Shown: positions 45,006-57,929, counted from the stretch's first letter. The stretch is 64,000 bases of DNA from Buxus sempervirens (GCA_947561395.2 OX387183.1:56465915-56529914); one strand, 5' to 3'. Notes: generated from the letters alone by a model not told the origin. A program made the numbers and translations.

Positions 45006-45600
45006 TAATGCGACTGAATAAGTTCTACTAGTACTACAGTTATGGTGGCCGGAATCCGGCAGCCGGAAATGGATAGAAAATCTCTGAATAAATACATGCT
45101 ATATTGCAAGAGTGGAATGTTCAAGGAAAATGGGTATGTGATGGAAGGGTCTCCCTGTGAAGTTTGGATTGAAAGTTTTTTCCAGGATGATTCCCTTAAC
45201 TATATTTGATTAGCTTTGATTCTTATCCTCAATGTATTTATTATTTAATGATGTTTGTTTTTCTTCCTTTTTTTTTTTTTTTTAACTTTATGTGTAAAGG
45301 GGCAAATTCACATCATGTTGGAAATAAGTATATTTAGAAAGAAGTTGAAAAGCAAAAGGTCAATCGGAGGTGTCCCTATCCTAACTATAAGGCCTAGGTT
45401 CGACCCTAGGTAATGTTAATTGGGTTGGGTTTGGGGGATGATATCGTCTACCGCCATTTGCTGATACTACTCATGCACCAACCGGGAGATGCTGCAATGT
45501 CACGGTTGAGCTTTTTCATCAAAAAAAAATTTTTTTTAACATTTTAAAAAGAGGAAAAGCTGCAACCATTGGATGTTATGTGTCAACATCGGAATAAAGC
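45006..45600. other. lipase 3' flank with SINE-like segment
   Basis: Starts with the 3' untranslated region of the lipase gene. At 45350-45525, CCTAGGTTCGACCCTAGG (B-box-like) and a terminal A-run suggest a SINE, but no clean A-box or target duplication was found. Confidence 0.4.
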
Positions 45601-46015
45601 TGCAATGACAATTGCAATTAATGGCGGTAGACGATTTCAAAAAAACTTTCTTTTCACCGTCGGTAGGATACCACCGGTAAAAACTCAATTATCATACCGC
45701 CGTAAAAGTATTATCGGCGGTAAAACCACCCTCCCCAAACGTTGCTGTTGCTAAAGGTTATAGAGGCGGTAGAAGAAGCTACCGTCATTATTGCTCACCC
45801 ATTATTGGCGAAGGCTTACCACCACTAAAAAATATTTTCAATTAAGTCCTTTTCACCTTTATTGACAATAATAATAGGAGGTAAATATGCATTTAAAAAA
45901 TAACAAAGTGGCTTTTATGCAGGAACTACCGCCACTAAAAGTAATATTAAAAAAAAAAAAAAAATTTGCTGCCATCGTTGGGTAGTCGCCGGACAGCAAC
46001 ATACAAACAAAGATT

Positions 46016-46067
<52 letters not shown>

Positions 46068-47118
46068 GGGAGAGCAAATTCACATCCATTACTCCTACGA
46101 CCTTGGATGCCATTCTCTTTGCCAAAAGACAAAAAAAATATATATGAGAGAAGAAATCTGTAGAGAGAAAGATCAAAAGGTTAGTGAAAAAGTAGAGTTT
46201 TAAAGAAGAAAAGTAGATAGAGATGATGGGGGAAAAAAGAAATGCAAAAATAGAGTTAAACAAAACATACCTTTAGTTAGATTGTCAAGAGAAAAAGACA
46301 AGTTGAAGAAGAGTGTTTGTGAAGAGAGAAAGAAGAGACAAGTTGAAGAAGAAGAGACTCGGCTAGTATATGTAGAGGAGACTTTTACCAGCGGTTGATT
46401 ACTGCCTCCAAAACTGAATTTAATTTGAAAATTCGCACTTTTACTTTTAGCGACGGTAGCCTACTGCCCCTAAAAGTGAAGTCAAATTTTTGGCCTACTG
46501 CGTAGCAAGAAAATTCCCACTTTTACTTTTACCGGCGGGAGGCTACCACCCCTAAAAGTCAAGTTTTCTTTTCTTTTCTTTTTTTTCCTTCTAACCATTT
46601 TTTCCGGTAAAATACTTGTTTTTTAAAAAAAATCAAAGAAGATCTTTACCGGCAATTAAACCGTTGGTAAAAATTGCATTATTTGATTATTACCGGTGGC
46701 TTTAGAAAACCGCCAGTAAAATTGTATTTTTTCTTGTTGAAATTATGGAAAATAAAAATTTTTTTTTTATTTTCTACCTTTTAGTGGCGGTAGAGATCCT
46801 ATCGCTGCTAAAAGTATTATTATCGACAGCTGTTTACCGTCGAAAACAAACCTTTTATTTGGCGGGACGCTCTCACCAACTTTTTACTGGCGGGAAAATA
46901 CCTACCGCCGGTAAAAGCGAATATTCCGGCGGGAACTACTGCCTCTAAAGGCTATTTCGCGCGCAAAAAACTCGCGCAATGGGTTTTTCAAGCGGAAAAA
47001 ATGATATGTTAACTTTTAGAGGCGGAAATAGTTTGTACCGCCGGTAAAAGTGCTTTTAGGGGCGGAATACGCTTACCGCCGGTAAAAGGTCGCCTTCTAA
47101 GCCTCTTCGTTTTGTAGT
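45600..47118. mobile_element. CACTA (En/Spm) remnant, left end missing
   Basis: The right end is GTTTTGTAGTG, the complement of the CACTACAAAA terminus of CACTA elements. For about 1.5 kb inward, both orientations of ACCGCCGGTAAAAG recur, as expected of subterminal transposase-binding repeats. No matching left CACTACAAAA end and no transposase were seen, so it is a truncated or non-autonomous copy. The left boundary is approximate. Confidence 0.75.
46017..46074. repeat. (GA)n microsatellite
   Basis: About 58 bp of GA dinucleotides with a few GGG interruptions, inside the CACTA remnant. Frames with alternating Arg/Glu or Ser/Leu repeats here are spurious. Confidence 0.95.
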
Positions 47119-48406
47119 GCCTATAGTTAAGAGTTTTAACCTATACAAAACCCGTTACTAATCCTACCGGGTATATTATAAAATGTTAAGATATATATGT
47201 TTTTAAATAAACTAGCAAGTGAGGCACATGGGTTGCACATGTGCACTAATATTGTAATTTATATATAAGAATTAAATATACTTTAGTTGTCATTTTTCCT
47301 CAAGAATACAAATAATTGTTAATAATAAAACCAAACTATAGATTATCTTTGAATACAATGATAAGATATAATACATATAAAACACTCACGCATGAATAAT
47401 TCAAGCTCATAATGTGAATGAATTCATACGACACAAACTCACCAAAACTAAACATTTATTATTAAGGTAAAACGTAGGCAACTTGCACACAAAGTTAGTT
47501 TCTATAGTTCTCAAGATTTCACACGAGAAACGACCATGTGGACTCTCAGAGATGCGCGCTACCATGTGAAGCATTTAAAGATTAGGAATCTATTGAAAAT
47601 GTAAGAATTTCTTTTTCTTTTTTTATTGAAAAATCTGGAATGATCGGATTCTCCATGTAGTAGTAGGTCTTTCAAAAGTGCACGGATGAGTATAGGAAAA
47701 TGTAAGGTGCATGTCAACACCTTTGATATCACCTAGGCATAGAGCTATAAATCTAACTTGGACCACCCAAAGCCCACATAACCCGATCCGAATAAGAGTT
47801 TGAATTGAGCATTTAGGTTGGGTTTCAATTTAGGCCAAGCTTCATTTATAGCCTGAAGTTGAGTTTGGATAGGGTTCGAGCCCATGATATACAAACTAAA
47901 AGGCCAAGATTCAACCAACTTAGTTATAGCATAAACATATATATACATATATTTATATGTGTACACGTATACATATATGCAAGTATGTGTGTCTATTCAC
48001 AAATGTTTTTTTTTCTTTTATACCATATTTGTAGCTATGTAATCAACTATGAAACGAAGATTCATCAACATATAATAACAAATTTGTGAATTTTCTCTCA
48101 TATAAATATTTAAAAATAATATATTTACTCACACACACATTAATGCTACAATGAATGTAATATTCTATTTGCATTTGTGACAAAAAATAAAAAACATTTA
48201 AAAATTTATATTTCGTTTGGGCCAACACAAACCAAACCCGAACTCAAATAATACTTGAGATGGATTTGGCTTTAATGACTTCAGTTTAAGACACGTGAAA
48301 GGTTAGTTTGGGTTAGTAAATTTTAAATTGGATTAATTGGAACTTATTACGATCTGACCTACTTATGTGCTTGAACACACAAAAGTAGTAGGTTCTCAGG
48401 TTCTAA
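47119..48406. other. AT-rich spacer with possible Helitron end
   Basis: No gene. At 47212-47250 the minus strand ends with GCACATGTGC hairpin sequence, a short spacer and CTAG before T, which would suit a Helitron 3' terminus; its 5' end was not located. A TATATG-rich microsatellite-like stretch lies at 47936-47985. Confidence 0.4.
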
Positions 48407-48628
48407 GGGGTTTGACATCCTTTTTTTCTTGGGAAGCATTTTTTGAAGCTGTTTGCTTGGGATAAGATCTGGGTTGAGTTTTCTTCAAGTCGGCAATCCG
48501 CCATGAATTCACACTAAGCGATCAGAGTTCCCTCCATCTCCTGCCTCCCCAGAGTCTGAAATCATTAGGAGTGTTCTCTCTTGTGTGGTAACCTGCCCTA
48601 AACTAGCCTCCCTTCTCTTTAATTAAAC

Positions 48629-49444
48629 ATGGTATTGCCTTCAACCTTACCCATGGAAGACATCACTCAAAGCCTCAAAGACATGCTCATTCCCCCAAGA
48701 GCCAATACCATCTTTAAACCAACCAAAGAAGATATCCAGAGACTAAATCACCATTGGAACTCGCTTGTAATTCTAGAATGTTTTGGTGAGGACCTCCAAT
48801 TAAATTCCCTCAAGAACATTTTGAACTGTCTGTGGAAAACCATAAAAGTCTCCAGGGTGAGCAAGGTGGGACCGAAGCGCTTTCTGGTGGCTCTCGGCGA
48901 CAAAGAAGAAAGAGACAAAATACTTAAAGGAAGGCCATGGATTTTAAACAATATAGTGACGCTTATGGAGCCTATCGGTGAGGAGGTTCAGGCCAGTCAA
49001 TTTGTCTTCAAAAATGTTATCATTTGGATGCAGATCCAGAACCTACCGAGGAAGTTCCAGGATGCAATTATCATGAGGGGTCTGTTTAATATGTTTGGAG
49101 TATCTTTGGAGGAAGAAATACCGGAGGAAGGTGGAGACCCCCCACCGGTAGCCGCTAAAGTCTCCCTGCCACTTCTCAACCCGATCCCATCTGGAGTTTT
49201 TTTTTATATGCCCAACGAGGAGAAAATATGGCTTGTGTTTAAGTTTGAATGCCTTCTGATGCATTGTGTTTCTTGTGGGGTGATTGGCCACACTTTACTA
49301 AACTGTCAAAAGCCGTTCAAGACCATCGAGGGGGGTAGTTTGTTTGAGGCGCGTATGTATTCCGAGCCTCTCACCATGCCGATGGTTCGGAGAAGAAATC
49401 CGTTGATCGGCAATAGTGGGAAAGATGATGAGTCGGAGAGATGA
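48629..49444 (+). pseudogene. LINE ORF1: DUF4283 and zinc-knuckle protein
   Basis: 271-residue open frame. A DUF4283 domain (about 40-155, with WNSLVILECFG and a GRPWILNN block) is followed by a CCHC knuckle: Cys213, Cys216, His221, Cys226 (CVSCGVIGHTLLNC). It would bind LINE RNA. The frame stops at 49442-49444, but coding-like sequence continues in other frames to about 50030, so ORF1 is truncated by a mutation. Confidence 0.85.
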
Positions 49445-50041
49445 ATCGGAGACTTGAGTCGACTCATCCCTGAGTCTACCGCCGAGGTATCAAATAGAGA
49501 GGCTGATGGAAACTGAAAAGACAACCTCCAGTCAAAGACAGGATTTGGCTCAGTGGAAAGATTTGGAGGCTACGGGTCGGGAGCAGCAAAGTGGCTCCGG
49601 TATGACTAGCGGGTCCACCCATAACAGTAACATTTTTCAATTGGACATTGGGCAGGTATTCAAAGGGCCTAACCTCCTTCTCTCAAGTTTTTTTGAATTT
49701 GGGGCCAGATGCCAGCCCAGTCAAACTTTGAACCCAACCTTCTCGCTTAAAGCCTCCCCTCATCTTACCTTGATCCAAAATAAAACCTTCTCCTCCCAAA
49801 AGAAGCCAAACCCAAAATCAACTCCCCATTACCTTCAGGCAGGTCCCTAATTAGAGAACACCCATCGATCTCCATGCAGACTCTGGGGGATGGCAGGACA
49901 GGGACGGGGCTCTCACTCCCCCAAGAAAGAGGAAAAAATCCCAAGTAACCATTTGTGAAAGCGATCCTTCAAATCAACAGAACATAACTAGTCGTTCAGA
50001 TATCTCTTGTGTTGCGGAAACCCAAACTCCTGTAAAAGAAT

Positions 50042-50882
50042 GAAGATTTTGGGGTGGAACTGTCGGGGATTGGCCATACCCCAACAATATTACATTTGAG
50101 TAATCTGATCCGCAAGCACAGGCCGAATATCGTTTTCTTTTCTAAGACTCTTCTAGAAGAGAGAAACTCGGAAAGAAAGATAAAAAAAAAATGGGGTATC
50201 GCAATTGCTGGTGGCAGGCAGCTACGGACAAAAAAGAAGGTTTTTGGGTTATGGGGGATAATTCCTGCCAAGTAACAATTGAAAGCAGTACTCAATGGTG
50301 TATCAACATCACAATTTCAAATAGAGAACAAGGAATGTTCAAGATGTCTTTCATTCATGCCAGTTCCAAGGCTCACATTCAAGCTAATCAATGGAAATAC
50401 CTGACAAGGAGGGTAGAACTCAGTACTTCCCCATGGACAGCGATGGGAGACTTCAAAATTGTGAGATTCAGCCATGAGAAGAGAGGGGGTAATCACATTA
50501 AGGTACACAAAGCTTCCCTTCTCCAAAATTTCATTAACTGTTGCGAATTGTTTGATCTACTTAGTAAAGGTCTAAGATATTCTTGGAATAAAGGGATCAA
50601 TAAAATAAGTGAGAAAATTGATAGAGTGCTTTGCAGTTCCGACTGGATAATCAAATTCCCCCATGCTACTCACTGGTAAGACCCTATAGTGGACTCTGAC
50701 CACACCCCCTATTCCTCATCACTAACCCCAAACATTCTAAGATTAGGAAAATCTTCAGATTTGAAAAATTTTGGGTAGAGGAACCAAACAGCAGAACTAT
50801 CATTGAACACTGTTGGAAGGGTACTAGTGGTAATTTTGATACAAAAACTAAATCCCTGAAAAATGAACTCATTCACTGCTAT
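50042..50882 (+). pseudogene. LINE ORF2: endonuclease part (broken)
   Basis: Starts MKILGWNCRGL, the hallmark N-terminus of plant LINE endonucleases, but hits a stop after 19 residues. A frameshifted continuation gives HLSNLIRKHRPNIVFFSKT. Further along, WTAMGDFK replaces the usual GDFN, losing a conserved Asn, and DRVLCSSDW marks the domain end. The coding sequence is then cut at 50882 by another element. Confidence 0.8.
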
Positions 50883-53677
50883 GCGCACCTGATTTCGCAC
50901 CGACGAGGCGCATGCAGGAATGCGTGCCTCGGGACATTCGGAGTCGCCACTGCCTGAGAGGTGCACGCAGACACCAGGGTACCTATTCAGTCTAATTTGA
51001 CTGGTCTACAGCTTTCTAAAGACTCTGGCTAAGTTCTCGGTTACGTTCGAGGAAGTCCGAAAACACCCCGACCCGCCCTGTCAATCTAACGGGTCCCTCA
51101 GGTCTCCCTGGTTCAAGTCAACTTAATCTCACCATTTCCTAATCCAACATGTATTTTGCTTGGTCTAGTGGGGATCACTGAAGGTGTAGATCCAATTTTA
51201 ATTAATTTTATCTTCTTTAGCTCCTTTTTTATTAAGTGGGTTGGGTATGGGCCCGTTGGAATCTGAGCTGGGATTGAGCCCATGGCCCAATCTGGGTTAT
51301 TGGGTAACCCTTATTGGATTTAGTTGTTTTGGTTTTGAATTAATTTAAACATGCAAGTTAATTAAGTTGGTTAAAGCTTTTGGGGCCCAATGGGCTTGGG
51401 ATGGGCCCACGAGCAATTAACCAGATGGCCTAGGGCCCATTTATTGAAAATGGGCTTTAGTTTGGGCCGGATTGAATTTGGGCCCCGTTGGAAGGCCCAC
51501 GAAGCATTAGTGGGCCTAAAGGGGCCCAAGGTCTCAAAACGGGTTTGAGTTGACCCAAAAACCCAAATGGTTCAGCTTACATCAAATTGGCTCGAATTGG
51601 GTCCAATCGGGTCAAAGAAAATGGATTTTTAATTAACCGCAGAACTTGACCGCATATGCAATGAGGTCTGGGCACAACCGCATTTGCTCTGCGGTTCAGA
51701 TCTGACCGTATATATAATGCGGTCAAGCCAAAACCACACTAAGTATGCAGTTCAACCTGACTTTCGAAAATGGCCGAAACGACCAATGGGTTCGGCTCAT
51801 CCTTCCTCCAGTGGTCCTTGCGACCTGCCTTGAGCTTCCAAACACACCTACAGGAGCTTTATATAATCTACTTAGCCAAAAACTTTCAGTTTTACCAAAC
51901 CATCCATATGCACTTTCAACCCACCAATAAGTAAGCAATGAACAAGCACAAGAAGCAAGTTAATATGAGATATCATGTGTTTATAATAAAAACTAGTTAA
52001 GAACGAATCTAAAATATTGCATCATTTGGAGGAACTTTCCGTACACCAAATAGTTCCCCTAGGTTGCCTTCAATCGCAGATGGATGAAAATCAGAAAGCT
52101 ATACCTCGGCAGATCCTAGTAGGCGATGTACGTTGAACTTAAGTACAAGTCTCAAGCCAGGGGGTGTCTATCAACCTGTCTCAGTACTTCTAGAGTTCCT
52201 CAGGCAGCAGAGCCGATCATAAATGATCTTGTGATTGATTTAATTGAAGTGAGCATGTGTGTGCGTAATCAAATAAACGCATGTACAAGGAGGCATTCAC
52301 ACACAAACACATAAGATGACACCCACTTACCCTAGTTGAAAGGAAATAGGGCAAGAAGGTTAAGGGTACATAAGATTATCAAAGAGGACATTCCCCTCTT
52401 AAAGAGTGAGCAAACCAACGTAAGAAGGGTTAGTTTAAGAGTGCTTTAACAAGACTCTTACTTATGTGGAACTCTCTTCTCCTCCCATTTCTTCGTACGG
52501 TAACATGAAAAAGTAACAAAAGTGGTGAGAAGTAGATAAGCAAAGATATATCCAAAGCAAATAAAAGAAAATCTGTTCAATAAGATTTGATTGGAATATA
52601 TACCAATTACAAAGCTAATAGGAACCTCACCTTGCTATTACCTTCTCTATTGGAAGTGTTTTAGTCCTCTGGAAGATGCGGACAGCACTTCGGAGCTTTT
52701 CCTTGGTTTCAAAGACAGCTTCTCGTGTGTTTTGTGTGTAAAACTGATGAAAAGAGAAGCGAAGAAAACCAGGGGTATTTTGGGTATTAGAATAGGGTCT
52801 GGGTGAGTGGAGGAGAGTTTTAGGGAGGTTGCAGGTCTTCAAATGGACAAAGTAACGATAGGGAGAAGAAGCTCTCTAAACAATGAGTTGCTGAGGCCTA
52901 TTTATAGGCAAAAATTCCGTGACCGCACTTATAGTGCGATCAGGCCAAAACCACAATTTGAATGCGGTTTAGCTTTGACCGCATTTCAAATGCGATCGCG
53001 TTTAAAACGTGTGCAAATCTCGCGCGATCGCCAACTGTCGCCAGCTAGGGACAGCTGGCGATATGGATAAGAACGTGACCACATTATATGTGGGGTCATG
53101 ACTCGACCGCACATATAGTGCGGTTACGCACGTTTTAAAATGGCGGAATTCAAACCACTCTACAATTTGTTTTAATTTTGGATTTTTATCCTATTTTTCT
53201 TTTTGTTTTTGATTTTTTTTAATTATGTAAATCAAGATATTTTCAGAAAATTATTATTTTAATCCTGATTTTTATTTGTTTTGTCATTTTCTGCTTTTTC
53301 GCCACACGGGCAGTTTTTCTGAAACTTTGAATTGCCATAACTTTTTCATATGATGTCCTATTTTAGCAAACTTGGTGGCGTTGGAATCAGCTCGGAATTC
53401 CCTATCCACTAAGTTAAAGTTTGGCAACAAACTCGGGTTTTAGCAAAAAACCAATTTCTACTCTCCCTCAAGTTTGACCGACTCATAACTTCTTCATCCA
53501 GACTCCGATTTGAGCAAAGTCAGTTGCGTTGGAGTCGTGTAGGAATTTTCTATCCAATAGGAAGAAGTACGGTGGTCAATTTGCACCCAATTGAAAAAAT
53601 CAGTTTTTGGCCCCCTCAGGGTTTGACTGATTAGAATTTCATTTTCTGCACTTTTGGGGGTGCAAAAATCAGGTGTC
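50883..53677. mobile_element. 2.8-kb TIR element nested in LINE ORF2
   Basis: The ends pair as CACCTGATTTCGCACC (50886-50901) against the complement of GGTGCAAAAATCAGGTG (53660-53676). Removing it with one copy of the 4-bp flank CTAT (50879-50882, 53678-53681) rejoins the LINE as HCYN*SKHEVGNINKRV, matching the usual WSK..GNI motif with one stop. The interior lacks long frames; it has GGGCCC/TTGGG-rich parts (51240-51560) and recurring TGACCGCATAT/GTGCGGT motifs on both sides (51640-51730, 52910-53120). Superfamily unknown. A TGCACGCAGACACCAGGGTA stretch near the left end recalls retroelement leaders. Confidence 0.72.
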
Positions 53678-53681
53678 TATA

Positions 53682-56600
53682 ACTAGAGCAAGCATGAAGT
53701 TGGGAACATTAATAAGAGAGTAGAAGAGAAGTACAACGAGCTAAAGGAAATTCAAAAGAAACTACAGAGTTCTAAGTCCCAGGAGTTAATCTCTAAGGGG
53801 AAACAAGTGCAAAGAGAGTACCTAAAAGACCTTAGAGCCCAAGAGACTTATTGGTATCAAAAATCTAGAATTAAATGGTTGGAAGATGGTGACCTTAACA
53901 CCAAATTCTTCCATCTAACAACCATTAACAGGAGACAAACTAATAGAATCATCTCTATCAAGGATGAGAATTTAGAGGATATCCATGAGCCTAAAGAAAT
54001 AGAGAAAATCTTCATAGATTAGTTTTCCACTTTATACTCTGCCGAAAACAGAGAAAGGGACACTTCTATCCTCAATGTGGTAGACAATTGCATCTCTAAG
54101 GTGGAGAACCAAGGGTTAATGAGAGAGGTCACTAATGAGGAGATTAGGAATGCTATTAAAAATCTTGGCCTTCTTAAGAGCCCTGGCCCAAATGGCTTTC
54201 AAGGGCTCTTCTATCAAAACTATTGGGAGGTGGTGGGTGAAGATGTCACAAAGGTAGTGAGAGACTTCTTTTCTAATGGGTACATGGACAAAAAGCTAAA
54301 CCATACCTTCATTGTGCTTATTCCTAAGTCAGAAAACCCAATGAATTCAAGCCTATCAGCCTTTGCAATTTCATCTATAAAATCATATATAGGATTATGG
54401 TTGATAGATTGAGGCCTCTGATCTCTAGGATAATTTCCACATTCCAATCTGCTTTTGTCCCGGGTAGAAACATTCAAGAGAATATCCTTGCTGCCCAAGA
54501 ACTCTATCATACCATAAACAAAACAAAAAAAAAACAAGAAAGGGTTTTTTTGCTGCAAAAATGGACTTATCTAAGGCCTATAACGGGTTGGATTGGGATT
54601 TTATCAAGAAGACCTTTAAAGCATGTGGATTCTACAAGGGGTTCATTAATCTGATCATGATGTGCATAAACTCTGTATCTTATAGTGCCCTTATCAATGG
54701 AAAATCATGTGGGTTGATATCTCCTTCTAGGGGTATTAGACTAGGAGATCCTCTATCTCCCTACATCTTTATTATCACCCAACATGTTCTGTCTACCTCT
54801 CTGATTAAAGCTAAAAATTGCAACTTTATAAATGGAATTAAAGCCAACATTGTTGCTGATCCCATTAGCCACCTCTTGTATGCTGATGATCTCCTTATAT
54901 TTGGGAAAGCCACAAAACAAAATGTCATGAACTTCAAAACCATTATAGACATCTTCTGTGAGAGTGCTGGCCATAGTTTTAATCAAGAGAAGTCCGAACT
55001 ATATTTTAGCCCCAACATCAAAGGTAAGAATAAGGGGGACATGGCCAGAGAGCTTGGAATAAAACCAACTAGGAAGCCTAGAAAATACCTTGGAATCCCC
55101 ACCTTCCTCAAAAATCCAAAGATTCACAATTTTCAAGAAATCATTGAGAAATTTAACAAAAAAAATTGGTTGGATGGAAAGCTAGATTTTTAAATCAAGC
55201 TGGAAAAGTGACTCTCATAAATGCTTCCCTCTTAAGTACCTCCCAATTCCTCATGGGGTGTCTCAAACTCCCTTCCACCATCTCGGATCACATAGACAAG
55301 GAAGCTAGAACTTTTTTCTAGTCTAAGCCTGATAAAGAAAGAACCATTCACACTATATGCTGGGAAAAAATCTGTTTTCCTACTAGATGTGGGGGATTAA
55401 ACATAAAGAATAGTAGGAAATTTAACCAGGCTATGTTTGCCAAAGTAGCTTGGGGGATGTCCCAAAAGGAATCCAAAGTGTGGAGTAATCTCATGAGAGC
55501 TAAATACTGCAGAAATGAAGAGTTCTTAAAGGTTCCAATAAAGAGAACTGATTCCTGGTTATGGATACAAATATGCCAAAGCAGAGAGGTGATCAAGAAG
55601 GGTATGGGGTGGATAATAGCAAATGGTCGATCAATTGGGATAGGGGAGAGTGGCTGGAAACAGAACTTGGAGAGAGAGGAGATTATAAATGAGGAAATTC
55701 AGAATTTAAATAACCTAGGGGATTTAATAGACCAACAGCTTAGAACCTGGAACACCTGGAAAATTATAGAAGTTTGGAATCCCCTGGTGGTGCAAAAGAT
55801 CTTAGAGATTCCCATTAGTAAGATGGCTGACTCTGATAGACTCATTTGGAAAGGGACAGCTAAGGGCAGCTTCTCTGTGACCTCAGCATATCGTATGATA
55901 ACATATGGTGAAGAACAGCAGATGGATGCAGGTAAGTGGCTCAAGTTATGGCATCTTCCCTGCCCCCAGAAAATCAAATTCTTTATGTGGAAATTGCTGC
56001 AAGAAGGTACGCCAACCAATGAACTTCTCCATTCTAGATTAAATGTTCCTCTTGAATTATGTTCTTTGTGCAATCAAGATCAAGACTCAAATGCTCATTT
56101 GTTCCTTAAGTTTAGTTTCAACAGGGCTATATGGTTTGGCGCCATGGGTGGGTTGCTAGGGGAGCCTTCACATCCCCAAACATGCAAGGGATGGCTGTTC
56201 AAGGACCTCATGCAACCTCAGGACAAATACCTCAATGATTCTAATATCATCTCAACAGCTTGGGCGAACAGCTGCTAGGTGGTTTGGAATGCCAGGAACA
56301 AAATGATTTTTGAAAACATCAAACCTTCCTTACCAGAAAATATTAACTTCATGTCTGTATTATAGGAGGACTCAAGGAGATTGAACAAAGAAGACCAGTT
56401 GGGGATGTTGAAGAAGGCCGAGGACCTCTACATCAGGTGGGCAAAACCAAGTGAGGGCTGAATCAAAATCAATGTAGACGGAGCAACCCAAGGGAGCCCC
56501 GGTCAAGCGGCAATTGCATGTATAGTGAGGAACAGTGATGGAGTCTGCATTGGAGCCATAGCATCAAGGTTAGGAATCACAGACTCACTAATGGCGGAAA

Positions 56601-56956
56601 CAATGGCAGTGCTTGAGGGTCTCCGAATGGCAGCACATCTCAATTTTAACAAAGTCATTATTGAAGGCGATTGCAAATCTCTAATAGAAATTCTTGCTCA
56701 AAAGTCTGACCCCCCATGGAAGATTACAACCCAAGTTGAAAAAATCTACCTCTTGTCCAACTCTCTTGAAGACATCAGATTCAGAGCAGTGTTTAGGGAG
56801 GCAAACTGTGTGGCGGATAGTCTGGCGAACTATGCTACTTCGAACTCTTCTTGTTTTTGGTTGAGGAAACTCCCTCTCCTTATTTCTCAATGTGTTTGGG
56901 ATGACTTTATGGGCCGAACAAGACCCAAAACAATCCCCAATTCAAACTCTGTTTAA
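53682..56956 (+). pseudogene. LINE ORF2: reverse transcriptase, zf-RVT and RNase H (broken)
   Basis: Reading across frames: WLEDGDLNTKFFH (53875), PGPNGFQGLFYQNYW (54180), FIVLIPK, then a frameshift, FQSAFVPGRNIQENILAAQE (54440), another frameshift, MDLSKAYNGLDWDF (54561, Asn where Asp is usual), GLISPSRGIRLGDPLSPYIF, the catalytic LLYADDLLIF (about 54877-54906), GLNIKNSRKFNQA (55390), the zf-RVT region with CSLCNQDQDSNAHLF (56061) and an RNase H fold (VDGATQGSPGQAA, MAETMAVLEGL, EGDCKSLIE, ANCVADSLANYA). Stops at 54020, 54410, 55191, 55319, 56276, 56364 and 56459 show that it is dead. Confidence 0.9.
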
Positions 56957-56992
56957 AATTTTCTTTTTTTGTGAATATAATCATAAAAAAAG

Positions 56993-57428
56993 GGAAAATT
57001 AATTTTTAGTGATACTTTATCAAACTATTTAAGATTTAGTTGGCAAAGTTTGAGTTTTAACTTTTAGTATACCTTTATCAAAATAATTAATTTTTAGTGC
57101 CATTTCACTATTACAAATCAACTATTCCAAAAATGCCCTTACATCACTTATCTAAATGACTTGTACAAATCACTTTATTGACTTGTACAAGTTAATTTAT
57201 TGACTTGTAGTCATTTTATTACTTGTACAAGTCTAAAATAGCTTGTACAAGTCTCGGAAGTAAGTTGTATAAGGGTATTTTTAGAAGAATTTATGCGTAA
57301 TATTGAAAATTTGAAATGATACTAAAAATTAATTATGTTGATAACTGTGTATTAAAAGTTAAAACTCAAAACTTTACCGACTAAATCTTAAATTAGTTTG
57401 ATAAAGTACACTAAAAATTAAATTTTCC
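56993..57428. mobile_element. 436-bp MITE inside the LINE poly(A) tail
   Basis: Starts GGAAAATTAATTTTTAGTG and ends ACTAAAAATTAAATTTTCC, with inverted repeats of about 80 bp (including TTTATCAAACTA and TTTGAGTTTTAAC). The centre holds repeated GACTTGTACAAGT motifs. It is bordered on both sides by A-runs, which hide any target duplication. It separates the RNase H stop and the first A's from the remaining A-tail at 57429-57440. Confidence 0.85.
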
Positions 57429-57458
57429 AAAAAAAAAAAATGAGGGGTTTGACATTCT

Positions 57459-57929
57459 ATGGACTTTCTCTCGCGTTCATGTGAACTTTAAGATATTGCC
57501 ACGTAGTTGGACAGGAAGAAAAACAAAAATTTTAAATTTGAGATAATAAAGAGGTTTTTCTTAGTGAAAATTTTGTGTTGGGGCCTTTCTCCCAACTCCC
57601 ACCAAGGACACGGATGGCTCGGGAAAATGTGCAGAGGAAGTCATCGCAGTGTAGAGCGATGTTTGAGCTGTGAAGTAAAATAGCGTCAACTGTCGGCCCA
57701 GCTACTGCCCCAAAGCAGTGTTGAGAGGCGTCACTAATGTCGAATCGATAATGCTGTAAGCTTTCAAATGCTCTGTGGATCTTGAAGTTTGCATCTCGTT
57801 TTCACTGAAATTTCTTCCCGAGATCCTGAGACTCCACCTCATTACCCTTTACTCGAGGTAGATCTTAACGTTTAGGTTGTTACAAACCCTTGAATTCTCA
57901 ATTCGAAAGGGGCGGAAAAGATCTGAAAC
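57459..57929 (+). promoter_or_regulatory. upstream region of UXS
   Basis: The 470 bp between the LINE and the UXS start codon must hold the core promoter and 5' leader. I see no convincing TATA box close to a start site. LINE insertion at 57444 left the proximal promoter intact but may separate distal elements. Confidence 0.4.

Larger units (their letters stand above)
48422..57443 (+). mobile_element. full-length but decayed L1-type LINE with nested insertions
   Basis: Flanked by GGGGTTTGACATCCT (48407-48421) and GGGGTTTGACATTCT (57444-57458), a 14/15 match, with an A-tail directly before the right copy. In order: ORF1 (DUF4283 plus CCHC knuckle, 48629), ORF2 endonuclease (50042), reverse transcriptase (YADD near 54885), zf-RVT and RNase H (to 56956). 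A 2795-bp element splits ORF2, and a 436-bp MITE sits in the A-tail, so the LINE proper is about 5.8 kb. Many frameshifts and stops make it inactive. Confidence 0.9.
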
